NCBI RefSeq assembly: GCF_963678635.1
Contig: NC_087065.1
Location: 36,731,888 to 36,795,887, forward strand
Reading direction: 5' to 3'
DNA: 64,000 nt
Source: Symsagittifera roscoffensis
Lineage: Eukaryota; Xenacoelomorpha; Acoela; Convolutidae
Shown: piece by piece, positions 10,896-23,186 of the stretch
Position numbering within the stretch: the stretch's first letter is position 1
Layout of the letters: every line of letters begins with the position of its first letter
Made by a program: the position numbers and the translations under genes
The notes under the pieces: generated by a model
What the model was told of the DNA's origin: nothing
Seen by the model: the letters and a program-made list of their open reading frames with translations, nothing else
Database searches by the model: none

Positions 10896-11400
10896 TATTC
10901 CCACTGCATTTTAAGGTTTATGGAGCAGTAATAACATTAAAAAAACAGATGTAGCAAAACAAAATGAAAATTTTTCTTCTTTAAAATTTGAAATGTTTTT
11001 TTGTGAAAATCAACCCCCATAAGCCATATAAATTACAAAAGGATAGATTTCGCTCCTTGTAACAAATCAATCATAGCAAATAAGCTTCTTTCAATCAATT
11101 TGGAACGATTTTTAAGACGGATTAACTCTTCGCTTACGCGCTAATAGCGCAAAATAGATCTTCCAAATTGGCCAAAACGTCAATTTTTAAACCCCCGTAA
11201 CTTTACGAAAATTAACCACCGGTGAAATATTTTTTCAAATTTGAGCTCAAAAAAACAATACCTTTCGAATGGTGTTTAAAATTCTGCAAAAATGATTAGT
11301 TAAAAAGTCGACATTTGTCTGAAGAAAAAAAAACCACCTCGAACACAAATTTTATCTATCAAATGTCTGAACAATAACGCCTTATAAAAATATTTCAAAA
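10895..11400 (+). repeat. dispersed repeat D, copy 1
   Basis: A block with CCATATAAATTACAAAAGGA, GATTTCGCTCCTTGTAACAA, CAATTTGGAACGATTT and ACCCCCGTAACTTTACG. It recurs at 14445-15250 in the same orientation and, more diverged and inverted, at 53490-53865. No protein is evident. Confidence 0.75.
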
Positions 11401-11459
11401 CATAAAGCTAAGAAAAAAAAAAATTTACTTAACAAGCCCCCCCGCTTTGTCGGAAAAGG

Positions 11460-12700
11460 TGGAGAAGATTGTTATAAGTAGATTAAGCTGGTCGAATTTT
11501 CAAGCAATCAGAATGCAGCAAATTTAGAATTCTCAATACAAAAAATTTGATCTTACCAGCAACAAGACTAAATTTTCGACGAAAACTGCATGAAAAATTT
11601 TTAACTATCGTGTCTTCGATAAAAATTCAGTGAATTATCTGAAAGTAAGAGCACTAAGATCCTTGTGCATTCTGGCGTTGTTGGGTTCATTGCTCCAAGA
11701 TCTCAAACTCTTCATCTCTTCCCTGGGTTGTTGTCAAATCCGCTCTGGTACAGGTAAATGCAACTTTTCAACAAAAAACTATTATCCGAATACACAAACC
11801 TTGCTGAAACAGTCTGGTAACGCAGGACTTGCCAGAAACAGCAGGAATCAGATCGGAAGTAGAATGCTGTTACAACTTCTCTAAGGTATGTGAATGACAC
11901 AGTTAGGGCTGTGAGGGGCAATCCTGGGTCATTCAAACTTTTTTATAAGTTGTATCCAAATTGTATCCAAGTTTTTTATAAGAAGAATTTTTAACTCACG
12001 AAAACAGTTAACACGTCTTTAAGATACCGGTACCATTTTTAGATATAGAAACTGCGCACCTTTGCACATCAAAACCAACAAAACGGACAGTACACTTTGA
12101 CAGGGCATTGGAGAAATTTGGATTGAAAATCAAAAACTGGCAAATTGATTAGAAAGGGTAGTGTTTGAAACTCTTGAACGAACGAAAAATTGAGGGAAAG
12201 ACAAATTTAGAGTTTACGGCATCAAAACAGAAGAATGAGAAATGGTTGAAAGGCTCAACCCCATTTTTACAATGCAATATCTAGGTAATCCATTGCAGCT
12301 GTTGGCTGCAAAGCTGCGGCAGACATCCGCAACACAAAAGTGTTTACAAAAAGAACGTTAAAAATATGCTTGCCATCCCTCAAAGTTTCTTTTGCATGTA
12401 AAATGAGATCGAAAATTTTGTTATAAGCTTAGATGTAGTGGATGTAACTCCACCTATGTCAGCCAGACAATGCAACAATTTAACACGAGGGTTGACGAAC
12501 AGCGCAGAGAACAGCAATTGCTAAAATTCAATAATGAGGTAGGCAGAACTCTTAATCTGAAGTCAGAGATTATAGACCAAACAGGCAAATCTCATGAGCT
12601 ACTCACACTAGAGGCTTTGCTTATATGGAGAGAAAGGCCAAAAATCAACACGCGGGATGAATTTAGGAGCTGCGAACTAACTCTAAAAACGTAGTTCATG
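11460..12700 (+). mobile_element. Penelope-like element 3' part (P), copy 1
   Basis: Broken + strand coding relates to the C-terminal half of a Penelope-like element. An RT thumb-like piece occurs near 12000-12130, and a GIY-YIG endonuclease tail is intact as a frame at 12470-12694. In these elements RT and GIY-YIG endonuclease belong to one polypeptide that copies RNA at a nicked target. Here the RT palm is missing and stops are frequent, so the copy is dead. Its counterparts are 15315-16600 and 29465-30700. Confidence 0.65.
12470..12694 (+). pseudogene. GIY-YIG endonuclease C-terminus of PLE
   Basis: The 74-codon frame continues an upstream Cys-x2-Cys STYVSQT motif (about 12430-12470), which takes the place of the GIY...YIG strand. 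It contains an R(V/I)DEQ-type Arg region and ends in LLTLEALLIWRERPKIN followed by TRDEF, the usual C-terminal signature of the endonuclease in this retroelement family. The glutamate in LEA is probably the metal ligand. The corresponding frame in copy 2 has an in-frame TAA; copy 3 (30451-30675) is open. Confidence 0.7.
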
Positions 12701-13455
12701 TACAACATGGCTAAAATTTAAAAAAACTGGTGAGTCAGAACCAAAAATAGTCACAAAAAATGTTATTACAATTAAACAAAAAAAAATAAAACAAAAACTC
12801 AGGAATTTGGAGTAAAAAGTTATTAGTGATTATGTTAAATTTTATGTAACTAGCAGTGTTTAAATTTGATTGGTCAGAATTATTAAGAGCCTTTTTGAGA
12901 CATGTTTGTCTTTTTTCCCAGATCTTTTATCTTATTGTGAATATCGTAAAAAAAATTAGTTCTGATGATGGACAAACATTTGAATCAACATTTTATTTTT
13001 CTCAAAAAACCCAGCAATACATCTTTTTTGATACATCTTTCTTTTTTGGCATCTATTCCTCCTAATTTTTTGTGCGTTATTGAAAACACAAAAGTTTTCT
13101 TTTTCCGTGGGATATCTTTTAGTTGTTATTGAATAAACAAAGACCTTTACCCTGCTAAGTTTTCTTCTCAAAAATATCAGGATCAGAAATGATCTAAAAC
13201 ATAAGCTATTTCGAGGGAAATAAAAATCTAAAGTAGGAACGTTTTGAACATTTGTGCATCATCAATTTAAAAGTATTATCACTTTATAATACTATCAGCA
13301 ATCATAAAACTATCCATAGACAATGGTGATAAAAAAAAAGGAAAATACAACCAATCAGAAGCAACTTTGAAACTCGAGCCAAAAGTATATATCATCAGAC
13401 TTTAGCTACTGAGACATTCTATTAGTTTTAATTTTTATCCAAAATAAATTTTAAC
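12700..13455. other. cassette spacer, copy 1
   Basis: Non-coding AT-rich spacer between the 3' ends of the + strand P element and the - strand N element. It includes the hairpin GAAAAC-acaaaa-GTTTTC and a conserved CCATAGACAA-GGTGAT motif. It matches the spacers at 16600-17600, 23187-23930 and 30700-31680, but lacks about 120 bp present in those. Confidence 0.7.
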
Positions 13456-14440
13456 TTAATTTTTCAATTTCTCCCAATAAATTATTTCGAAAGATATAAT
13501 TTTTTTTATTTCGAAATTTAATATTGTTTTTACTAGCCGAAAAACTATTTCCGCAACTATTTTTTTAAGACTTAGTTCCCTGCTCTTGAACTCATCGCGC
13601 AAGTTTACTCTTGGTCTGTCTTTGCAGATGTCAGGTGCTTCTAATGTCAGTTGCTTGGTGTTGATGTTAGCTTGGCCTATAACCTCCCATGATATTTCCG
13701 CGCTCATGCCTCCATTTCCACACTGCCTTAGATGTTGCCCTACGTGTAGTCATTTTTTCGGTGTTCCTCGATTCTAGTGGTAAGATGTCGAAACGTTTGG
13801 CTAACATTTGTGCAGTTACATCCAAAATATGAAATCTTGTGAACCATTTTTCATGCAAAAAAGAAGACATTAAGGATGGTTGGCAGGTTTTCAGCGTTTT
13901 GGTGTTAAAAACAATTGTTGCCTTGATTATGTTCAGCACCTTATTTGCAAATATCAGACTTTCATTGCCCCGTTACTGCAGCATCATCATGGGTGGTGTG
14001 TCTATATTATCAATACTCCTTGATCTAGGTCCATGCCAGGGCTCTTGTTGACTTTTCTTTTAATAAACCTGTGAAACGTCCTTGGAACAGTTTTATCAGT
14101 AAAAAATTTTGGGTATTGGTTGTCTGCCCATTGTTTTCTGTTAACCTTCATGGTCTCATCGAACTTTTCTCAAGTTGATGTGCTCCTAAAAGTTCGATAA
14201 ACTGAGCTTTCTTTCGTGTTCTTCTTATAATGCAGTGGAGCGCAGCTCCGAAAATTAAGAGTTGTCCCTGTATCACTTAGTTTTTGATACCTTCCACTTT
14301 TTACGTTTTTACGTGTGTTCACATTAAGGTTATTGCAAGAATGGCTAAGTTCTAAAGCAAACTTTAGATTAGGATATAATTGATTTGAAGCGTTTAAAAA
14401 GTTGTCTGGATCTCTTTTCACAGTTCTCACGATATCACCT
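13456..14440 (-). mobile_element. Penelope-like element (N), copy 1, 3' half
   Basis: Read on the - strand from 14430, it gives IVRTVK-like RT palm sequence, then LNFRSCAPLHYKKN, a linker (13667-13939, TRFHILDVTAQMLAKRFDIL), and a GIY-YIG tail at 13456-13707 (TKQLTLEAPDICKDRPRV then NLRDEF). This is the only N copy that keeps the GIY-YIG tail; the others end at about 17630, 23930 and 31680. It is cut at 14440, where repeat D begins. Frameshifts and stops make it a relic. Confidence 0.7.
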
Positions 14441-14444
14441 ACAT

Positions 14445-15250
14445 ACCCCTGAATGTAAACACTGACTTTTAAGGATTATGGAGCAGTAATAACCTCTAAA
14501 AAAAACAAATGTAGTAAAACAAAATTAAACTTTTTCTTCTCTGAAATTTGAAATTTTTTTGTGAAAATCAACCCCCACAAGCCATATAAAGAACGAAAGG
14601 ATAGATTTCGCTCCTTGTAACAAATCAACCATGGCAAATAAGCTTCTTTCAACCAATTTGGAACGATTTCCAAGACCGATTAACTCTTCGCTTACGCGCT
14701 TATAGCGCGAAATAGATCGCGCGTTAATTTTCCCAATTGGCCAAAATGTCAATCTTTAAACACCCGTAACTTTACGAAAAATAATCACCGGTGAAATATG
14801 TTATCAAATTTGAGCTCAAGAAAACACTAATTTTCGAATGGTATAAAAAAATCTGCAAAAATGGCTAGTTGAAAACTCGAAATTTGTCCGAAGAAAAAAA
14901 ACCACCTCGAACACAAATTTTGCGTTACTTTTTTATCAATTGTCGGAACAATATTGCCAAGACCTCCAAGACCTATTAACTCTTCGCTTACGCGCTTATA
15001 GCGCAAAGTAGATCGCGCGTTAATTTTCCCAAATTGGCCAAAATGTCAATCTTTAAACCCCCGTAACTTTACGAAAAATAATCACCGGTGAAATAATTTA
15101 TCAAATTTAAGCTCAAGAAAACACTACCTTTCGAATGGTATAAAAAATCTGCAAAAATGGCTAGTTGAAAAGTCGAAATTTGTCTGAAGAAAAAAAACTA
15201 CCTCAAACACAAATTTTACGTTACTTTTTTATCAGTTGTCGGAACATTAA
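14445..15250 (+). repeat. dispersed repeat D, copy 2 with internal duplication
   Basis: Same family as 10895-11400. The second half (14670-14945, starting near GATTAACTCTTCGCTTACGC) is repeated in tandem at about 14970-15250. The two halves share GTAACTTTACGAAAAATAAT and CACCGGTGAAATA. Confidence 0.75.
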
Positions 15251-15314
15251 TGCCTTATAACAGTTGTTAAAACATGAAGCTAAGAAAAAAAATGAATTTA
15301 CTTAACAATCCCCC

Positions 15315-16600
15315 CGTTTTGTCAGAAAAGGTGGAGAAGATTGTTATAAGTAGATTAAGTTAGTCGAATTTTCGAGCTATCAGAATGCAGCAAGTTTAGA
15401 ATTCTCAATACAAAAAAAAACTTGATCTTTTCTTCAACAATACTAAATTTTTGACGAAAACTGCATGAAACATTTTTAAGTATCTTCTCTTCTATGAAAA
15501 TTCAGTGAAATATCTGAAAGTAAGAGCACTAAGATCCTTGTGCTTGCTGGCGTTGTTGTGTTCATTGCTCCAAGATATCAAACTCTTCATCTTTTCCCTG
15601 GGTTGTAATCAAATCCTCTCAAGTAAATGCAACTTTTCAAAAAGAAACTATTATCCGAATACGCAAACATCGCTGAAACAGTCTGTTAACGCAGGACTTG
15701 CCAGAAACAGCAGGAATCAGATCGGAATGAGAATGCTGTTACAACTTCTCTAAGGTATGTAAATGACACAGTTAGGGCTGTGAGAGGTAATCCTCGAGGG
15801 TGCTAATAAGTTGCATCCAAGTTGCATCCAAGTTTTTTACATGAAGAATTTGATAGTAACAGTAATTTGCCCTTTTGAAATGTTAATGTGGACTCACGAA
15901 AACAGTTTACACGTCTTGCCAGATACCGGTACCATTTTTAGATTGTTACCTTTGCACATCAAAACCGACAAAACGGACAGAACATTTTTACAGGGCTTTG
16001 GAGAAAATTGGATTGAAAATCAATAAACGGAAAGTTGATTGTAAAGGGTAGTGTTTGTAACTCTTGAGGGAAAAAAAATCTAGGGAAAGACAAATTTAGA
16101 GTTTACGGCATCATAACAGAAGAATGAGGAATGGTTAAATGGCTCAACCCCATTTTTCAATGCAATATCTAGGTAATCCATTGCAGCTGTTGGCTGCAAA
16201 GCTGCGGCAGACATCCGCTACACAAATAATGTTTACAAAAAGAACGTTAAAAATATGCTTGCCATCCCTCAAAGTTTCTTTTGCATGTGAAATGAGATCA
16301 AAAATTTTGTTATAAGCTTAGATGTAGTGTAGTGGATGTAACTCCACCTATGTCGGCCAGACAATGCAACGTTTTAACACGAGGGTTGACAAACAGCGCA
16401 GAGAACAGCAAATGCTAAAATTCAATAATGAGTTAGGCAGAACTCTTATGCTGAAATCAGAGAGCTTGGACTAAACAGGCAACACTCATAAGCTACTCAC
16501 ACTAGAGGCTTTGCATATATGGAGAGAAAGGCCAAAAATCAACACGCGGGATGAATTTAGTAGCCGCGAACTAATTCTAAAAATGTAGTCCATGTACATG
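15315..16600 (+). mobile_element. Penelope-like 3' part (P), copy 2
   Basis: Close match to 11460-12700 and nearly identical to 29465-30700. An RT thumb-like frame at 15811-16026 reads LPDTGTIFRLLPLHIKT. The GIY-YIG tail (about 16360-16590) is interrupted by TAA where copy 3 reads CAA. Dead. Confidence 0.65.
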
Positions 16601-17600
16601 GCTAAAATTTAAAAAATTTAAAACTTAAAAAAGTGGCAAGTCAGAACCAAAAATAGTCACGAAAAAAAGTTATTACAATAAAACAACAAAAATATAAAAC
16701 AAAATCTCCGGAATTTGGAGTAAAAAGTTATTAGTGATTATGTTAAGTTTTATGTAAATAGCAGTGTTAAACTTGATTGGTCAGAAATATTAAGAGCTTT
16801 TTTGAGACAGGTTTGTCTTTTTTTCCCAGATCTTTTATCTTATTGTGAATATTGTAAGAAAATTTAGTTCTGACTATGCACAAAATGTGCGAAAACGTTT
16901 GATTTAACATTTTTATTTCTTATTTTTTTTCTGTTGAAAATTCTATTCCTTTTTAAAGATGCTGAAAGTGATATATTTTTACTGGAATGATTTAGTATAA
17001 TCAGTATGTCAAAGGTATCATAGTAACCGAAATTACAGTGAAGAGTATACTCATCACATATTCCAGTCAAAACCAAGCAATACATCTTTTTTGATACATC
17101 TTTCTTTTTTGGCATCTATTCCTCCTAATTTTTTGTGCGTTATTGAAAACACAAAAGTTTTCTTTTTCCGTGGGATATCTTTTAGTTGTTATTGAATAAA
17201 CAAAGACCTTTACCCTGCTAAATTTTCTTCTCAAAAAAGTCAAGTTCAAAAATGATCACAAACTTAAGCTATTTCGAGCGAAATAAAAATCTGAAGAAGG
17301 AACGTTTTGAACATTTGTGCATCATCAATTTAAAAGTATTATCACTTTATAATCTTATCATTAATCATAAAACTATCCATAGACAACGGTGATTAAAAAA
17401 ATAATGAAAATACAACCAATCAGAAGCAATTCTGAAACTCGAGCCAAAATAAATCAAGTATATATCATCAGACTTTAGCTTCTGAGACATTCTATAAATT
17501 TTAATTTTTATCTAAAACAAATTTTAACTTAATTTTTCAATTTCTCCCAATAAATTATTTCGACACATATAAATTTTTTTAATTCGAAATTTAATAATGA
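16600..17600. other. cassette spacer, copy 2
   Basis: Spacer between P copy 2 and N copy 2. It contains the extra block 16870-17070 absent from the first spacer. A - strand frame of 83 codons (16864-17115) is present in all three full spacers (also 23418-23705, 30950-31237). I recognise no domain, and its conservation only reflects the recent duplication. Confidence 0.6.
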
Positions 17601-18045
17601 AAAAAAATGATGTCCTACGAGTGAGTCCTCTTTTCGGTGTTCCTCGATTCTAGTGGTAAGATGTCGAAACTTTTGGCTAACAATTGTTCAGTTACATCCA
17701 AAATATGAAATCTTGTGAACCACTTTTCATGCGAAAAAGGATATATTAAGAATGGCAGGCAGGTTTTCAGCTTTCTGGTGTCGAAAAAAATTGGTGCTTT
17801 TATTATGTTCCGCATCTTATTTGCAAATATCAGACTTTCACTGCCCCGTTACTGCACCACCATCATGGGTAGTGTGTCTATATTATCAATACTCCTTGAT
17901 CTAGGTCCATGCCAGGGCTCTTGTTGACTTTTCTTTTGATAAGTCTGTGAAACGTCCTTGGAACAGTTTTATCAGTAAAAACTTTTGAGTATTGGTTGTG
18001 CGCCCATTGCTTTCTATTAACCTCCATGGTCTCCTCGAAAATATC

Positions 18046-18414
18046 TCAAGTTGAAGTCCTTCTAAATGTTCGATTAACTGTGCTTTCTTTTGTGTTCTTC
18101 TTATAATGCAGTAGAGCGCAGCTCCGAAAATTAAGAGTTGTCCCTGTATCAATTAGTTTTTGATACCCTCCACTTATTACGTTTTCATGCGTGTTCACGT
18201 TAGGGTTGTTGCAAGAAAGGCTAAGTTCTAAAGAAAACTGTAGGTTAGGATGTAACTGATTTGCAGCGTTTAACAATTCCTCTGGATCTCCTTTCACAGT
18301 TCTCACGATACCATCTAGATATCTCGGAAAGAATTTTCTTTCCAACGAGTGTGGGTTTGATTGTTTAACGCACTGCATGGCGATCAAAACCAAAAAGTTA
18401 TAGCAATACTTCAA
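18046..18414 (-). pseudogene. PLE reverse-transcriptase palm/thumb with YxDG box
   Basis: A 122-codon - strand frame carries RYLDGIVRTVKGDPEELLNA, QLHPNLQFSLELSLSCNN and TGTTLNFRSCALLHYKKN. The first motif is where RT has Tyr-x-Asp-Asp. Here the second Asp is Gly (codon complement at 18310-18312), which would abolish polymerisation. Sister copies 24363-24731 and 32111-32479 have YVDG. Confidence 0.75.
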
Positions 18415-19082
18415 AACTCAATTTCTTGAAGCTTACTACATTTTTTTGGGGAAACAATTTAGACAGTTTTCACATTCAGCAATTTTCTATCTATTCATAC
18501 ATGTTTACTTTTTTCCTACAATCTGGACAGATGCTATTTAGATCTTCCATCTCTGAAAAATCTCTTCATAGTATTGTGTGCAATGTCTTGAAGTTTTTCC
18601 TGCTCATAAAAATTTCTTTGAGTTCATTGTCGTTAGCCTTTTTGAGTGGAACATTAGTATACAAAATTTTAACTTCTTAAAAAAATTATGTTCTAATCAG
18701 AGTCTTATTCAACCTTCTCAACAACCTCTCGGGCTTCTTGTGTGTTTGTTTCTATGCTCGCTCCCTCGATTTTCACAAAAAACATGGCCAATATTTTGTT
18801 CAAGTTGTCATGTGAATTTCCAGGCAACATAGAACAGGGCGCAGTGGTATGTCTTTCTTGTGTACTTTTGCTGAACCATACAAACGACCCGGTTGACTAC
18901 CTCTTTGTTAATGTCTTTGTAAACTTTTTTACAACTGAATCATCAGTGTTAATCATTGCTTTAATTTGGTCTGACTGTAAAAAATTTTGGCAGTTTGGCT
19001 TCGTATTGTTCTTCTGTTATGAAACAAAATCCAACCATTTTATCGAACGGCAATGTTAACAGATCGTTGTTTTTGAGATATT

Positions 19083-19316
19083 TTATAATTTTTCCACCAC
19101 TCTATCAGATGATATCTGTTTCACGCGCCTTAAAAAGGCTTCAGGTACCGCTTCAACCTCACACAACAATTCTCTGTTACGTTCTGATTTTTTAATTGGG
19201 ACAAAAATATCTACATGAGCCAAAAAATGAATTTCTTTGAGTTTATCCCGAACCGGGTATTTGGGTCCCAGGTATAAAATTTCTTGCACCCACCTTGGTA
19301 AACCAAATCTTTCCAA
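19083..19316 (-). pseudogene. PLE N-terminal conserved block
   Basis: A 77-codon - strand frame reads RFGLPRWVQEILYLGPKYPV, then EIHFLAHVDIFVP, then LLCEVEAVPEAFLRRVKQ. This is the region that precedes the RT fingers in this Penelope-like family. Copies at 25400-25633 and 33148-33381 encode the same protein. Confidence 0.7.
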
Positions 19317-20694
19317 AGCTATTACTGACCTGTAGCATTTTTTGTTTAAGGGTCTATCTTGTCTTTCGGAAAATTTTATATTTCGTTTTTGTGGCTCTTG
19401 TTCAATGTGCTTGAATTCTTTCTGTTCACTTACAATATGAAGCTGAAAATTGACGGCAACATTTTTCCATCAAACCCCTGCTGCATTATCACTCTTGTTT
19501 TAACTTTCTTGTCGCTAAAGTTCTTCTCGTCTATTCTAGGCTTATTTAATTCAGTTGTGAGTAGTTTTAGCTGAAAACAATGAAACGCTTGGTCCGAAAA
19601 AAAATGTTTTCCGGCACCCAGAATTGCAAAAAATCCGATATTATAAAATTCCCAAAGCTAAGTCTCGAAAAATAGTTATTAAATTTAAGATATCATTTAA
19701 GATAACCTAGCACTGATTTCCACGAAAGTTTATTCTTTAGTATTCATCGTAAAATGATGGGGGGATTTTTTTAGTTTATTACTTCGCAGACCACGAGGAA
19801 CGAACCTCCCGAAGCTCAAAGCAAAAAACCAACAAAACAACACTAACAGTTTAACGAAGTACCATACACTTGATCCATCTCCTCTTGTTTTGCTAGTGCC
19901 TTCTTCTTTGTCTGTGAGGGTCTGCTCTTGGCTGATCTTTTCTTGCCAATCAGTCCAATTAGATTTCCCTGGTTCTCCACTGCCAGAGTGAGCGACTTCA
20001 ACTCCAGGGCATATCTTGGTGAAGCTCCAAAGTTTCTCTCACCAATTTTGGCTCGTTTTTTCCCTCTTTTTCGATAGAAGGCCCCTAGTCACAGGAATTA
20101 CCAAATTTCGCGTTCGTCTCAGCGCTTCCACGATGTCGGGCAGGCCCTTTCTCCTGAAATACACTATCTCAATAATTTGTATACTTCTCGTCTTCAGATA
20201 GTTGAAAATATCTTCAGGTCTGGCGGCTCGATAGTTGTTTGTTCTGTGGCTGCTAATTGAATTGTTGAAGACGTCGTGTCACACCAAAACGTCTTCTCTT
20301 GAATGCCGGGGCCCCTTATTTAGTAGAAATTGCAAGTTCTTCTCCCTTTGTTTTGGGAGCGAGAGTCTATTCCTGTTGTTTGCCAGGTTTTTACCATTAC
20401 CAATTTGTTCAGGTCTACTTAATTGTTCAGATAAGCTTAATAACTAGATTTATGAATTTTGACAATAATTGTACGCTTGTAAGAAGAAGAAGGCCTGGTA
20501 TGGGATTTTAGAGACAAGCTCGTTAAGCCGCGATAATCCCCCTCTACCCATAGACCCCCACCGGAAACTCTATCCGTGAAAAACCAGGTTGTAATCGCTT
20601 TCATTTCTTTTGTTATTTGTTTTGAAAATCTAATATCTACAATCTATTTTACAAACTATTCTATCTCTTTTTTTTTGCCTAATTTATACCCTGT

Positions 20695-23165
20695 TTAGTG
20701 AATGAATGTCCGTTACAAAGTACAGGTCAGAGTGGATACCCAAATGGGCAGGAAATTGATTGTTGAGAAGGACCTCAAGGACCAAATACTGCGGCCCCAA
20801 AGATTTCCAAGCCACGGTTCACTCGTACAGAGATGCAAAGCTAGCCGACCTTTCCGCTACTATCTCGCGCTTCCCCTGGCAAATACTGAACTGTGTTACG
20901 ATAGTAGCCGGTTTTAATGAAAACTCATCTACGGTTTCAGACTTTGCTAATTTTTGGAGATTTTTAATCCAAATGTGCCTATTGTCATCAAAACTAACCT
21001 TTCTGAAAATGTTTACTTTAGAAATAGAAAGTTTGGTGTTATAAACAATTCTTTGTTTCGCCTTATTAATATGTTTTGTATAGATGGTTTTAAGTTTTCT
21101 TTCTATGCTAATAACACTTCAGTTTGTTGATTGCTCAGCCAACTTGTATAAATTCACCATAAAATTACCCTGCTCAATGCCAAATTATGGCTGATCAACC
21201 GCATTGCCATGTTTGCAAACGCCACCTTTGAACAGGAGGAAATTGGTGTGTAAGTTGCAAAGCATACATCCCTGTCTCATTTAGCGGGCTACAGAGCAGC
21301 AAAAATTATAACGATGGGCTCTCCTGCATACAATGCACCCCCCAAAAATTTGCAAAAGGGCCCAACTCCACCAACAGACCACCACGCCCTCATCACAACT
21401 CAAGAAGAAATATCACCGGCAACAACCGAAACATTTGTACTGCCCAACGCAACACAATCTAATCCATCGTCTTCAGCAAAAATTACAGTCACCTATGACG
21501 TCTGGAATTTTATCGACAAAGAAGTTAAAATTAAATTAAACGACATATATAAAAATTCGTTAACTGGAAACCGCGCTTGATAGTTGTTCTAAGCAAGAAC
21601 AAGCACGATTATCATCTCATAGGATTACTGAACCAGCAGCTGCTGTCATTAGTAGAAATGATACCAAACTCTAACGTCGCCAAGAAAGCAGCAATGATTT
21701 TCCCACATCTGATGCTCCACAAAACTAAATCAGAAATTAACGGATTCAATTCAAAAACTATGAGTCGTCGCATAACTATATCAAGGCCTACTAGACGAAA
21801 TTTTACTGAAACAGAAGCTCTCCAAATTGGACGTCCAAAATAGACATCCACGCAAAGGCTTTCGGCTACACTATGAAGCCTTCCAAGTGTCAATTCATTA
21901 TGAAGGAAACTGTCGGGAAAGCGCCAGAAAAGTATTCGATGGCACAAAAATTGCGATGCTAGATGGTTTCAGAGTCCTTGGATTGGTTATAGGAACATCA
22001 TCAGCATGCGATAAACACATTGAAAGCGAAATTGAACAGAGAATCACCCTAACAAAAAAACTTCTAAAAATAGATAACACATTACCACAAAATGCGTGTT
22101 CATGCTACTCAAGGGGTTCCAAAATGAAGTAAAATTCAATCAAGATCAATTCCGGAAGCATTTAAGAAATTGAATGAAGTTCAGAAAAGCGTAAGTTAGC
22201 AGCTACTTCCTATTATTACTGATAAAAACCATTTACCCGATAAAGATCGCAGCTTTTTTCCACTACCACGAAAAATGGGAGGACCTCCTCAGTAACACGA
22301 ACTTCTCCAGCAATCATGAGAGGTGACGAGCTGTTTGTGATCTGATAGAAAACCTGAACTAGAAATAGCTAAAACGGAATAAACTCTGATAAAAAAGAAA
22401 CATCAAGACTAAGAGACAGATTCTCTTCAAATTATCAAAAAAAGCTTAGAGTATGGAAAATTGCTCATCAGAGAAGAAAAGCTAGTTAAAAATCAAGCAT
22501 CACAGAAAGGACCATCAAACTGGCGAAAAAAGTTGAATTTTTCCTCGATAAATCAGAGGTTAAAGATGGTTGACAACTGAGATATGCATTGGAACCACCA
22601 GACACCCCTCATACATGAAGACAACCGCTTACACTGACTCCCTCTCTACACTACCCCAAAGTTTGATACACTCACCTAAGTCATAATGAAATTCGTGACC
22701 TTTCAGCTCCACACCTGGACGAAGTAAGCAAATATATTGATATATAGCCGAATCTTCAATCGTGTGAAGGTTAAAGCTTTCACAACAAAACAAATACTAC
22801 TGAAATGACACTCGACTTCAAAACAAATGGACTCTGTGGAGGCCGATTCAGCCGAACCTTTTTTGTTGTAAAGTTTTCAACCCCCATGCTAAATCCTGTT
22901 CAAAAACTATATCTGAAGCCTACAATTGTTACGAGAGCTTCAAAACAAAAATACCATCAAAGAATTCTGGATGAGCAGCTTTGTTCCACTAATTGGTGCG
23001 TGTACTGGAAGAGCAGCATCAGGCTCTACCAAAACCATCCAGAAACTAGCAGAGAAGTTAAGCGAAAAACGGAACGAATCATACTCCGTCACAATAAACT
23101 TTATAGGAACCAAAATAAAAACCCACCTAAGTGTTCTGAGGAGTGCAATCAGAATGCAGCAAGTT
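20695..23165 (+). mobile_element. SGNH/PHD reverse-transcriptase element (R), copy 1, core-deleted
   Basis: Broken + strand coding in order: an SGNH-hydrolase-like remnant (20740-21040, with VTIVAGFNENSSTV); a PHD-like cysteine cluster starting at the ATG at 21187 (CHVC, CVSC, CIQC) with an early TGA; an ORF1-like region (21314-21580, 21577-21843); then a jump straight to RT C-terminal sequence (AFGYTMKPSKCQFIMKE at about 21860, FRVLGLVIGTSSACDKHIES, FFPLPRKMGG at about 22255) and a C-terminal domain (22805-23165, GLCGGRFSRTFF, SSFVPLIGACTGRAASG). The RT catalytic core is absent, lost at about 21840. Copy 1 ends abruptly at 23150-23165 in P-type sequence, without its 3' tail. Confidence 0.7.
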
Positions 23166-23186
23166 TAGAATTCTCAATACAAAAAA

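Larger units (their letters stand above)
17600..20590 (-). mobile_element. Penelope-like element (N), copy 2
   Basis: Coding runs on the - strand from about 20590 to 17615, broken by stops and frameshifts. In order: a basic N-terminal region (about 20480-19960), the conserved N-terminal block at 19316-19083, RT fingers and palm (about 19080-18700), the RT C-motif at 18321-18310 reading YLDG, the thumb with LNFRSCALLHYKKN (18150-18070), and a linker ending at 17615. The GIY-YIG tail, still present in copy 1, is missing. It would have been an RT-endonuclease fusion copying its own RNA in the nucleus. Both stops and the damaged catalytic box show it is dead. Head-to-head with the R element at 20695. 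Confidence 0.75.

Noticed and set aside
16864-17115. 83-95 codon - strand spacer frames (also 23418, 30950) as a conserved gene
   Set aside because: They are present only because the cassette was recently amplified; there is no domain, and the first diverged cassette copy lacks about 120 bp of this block.
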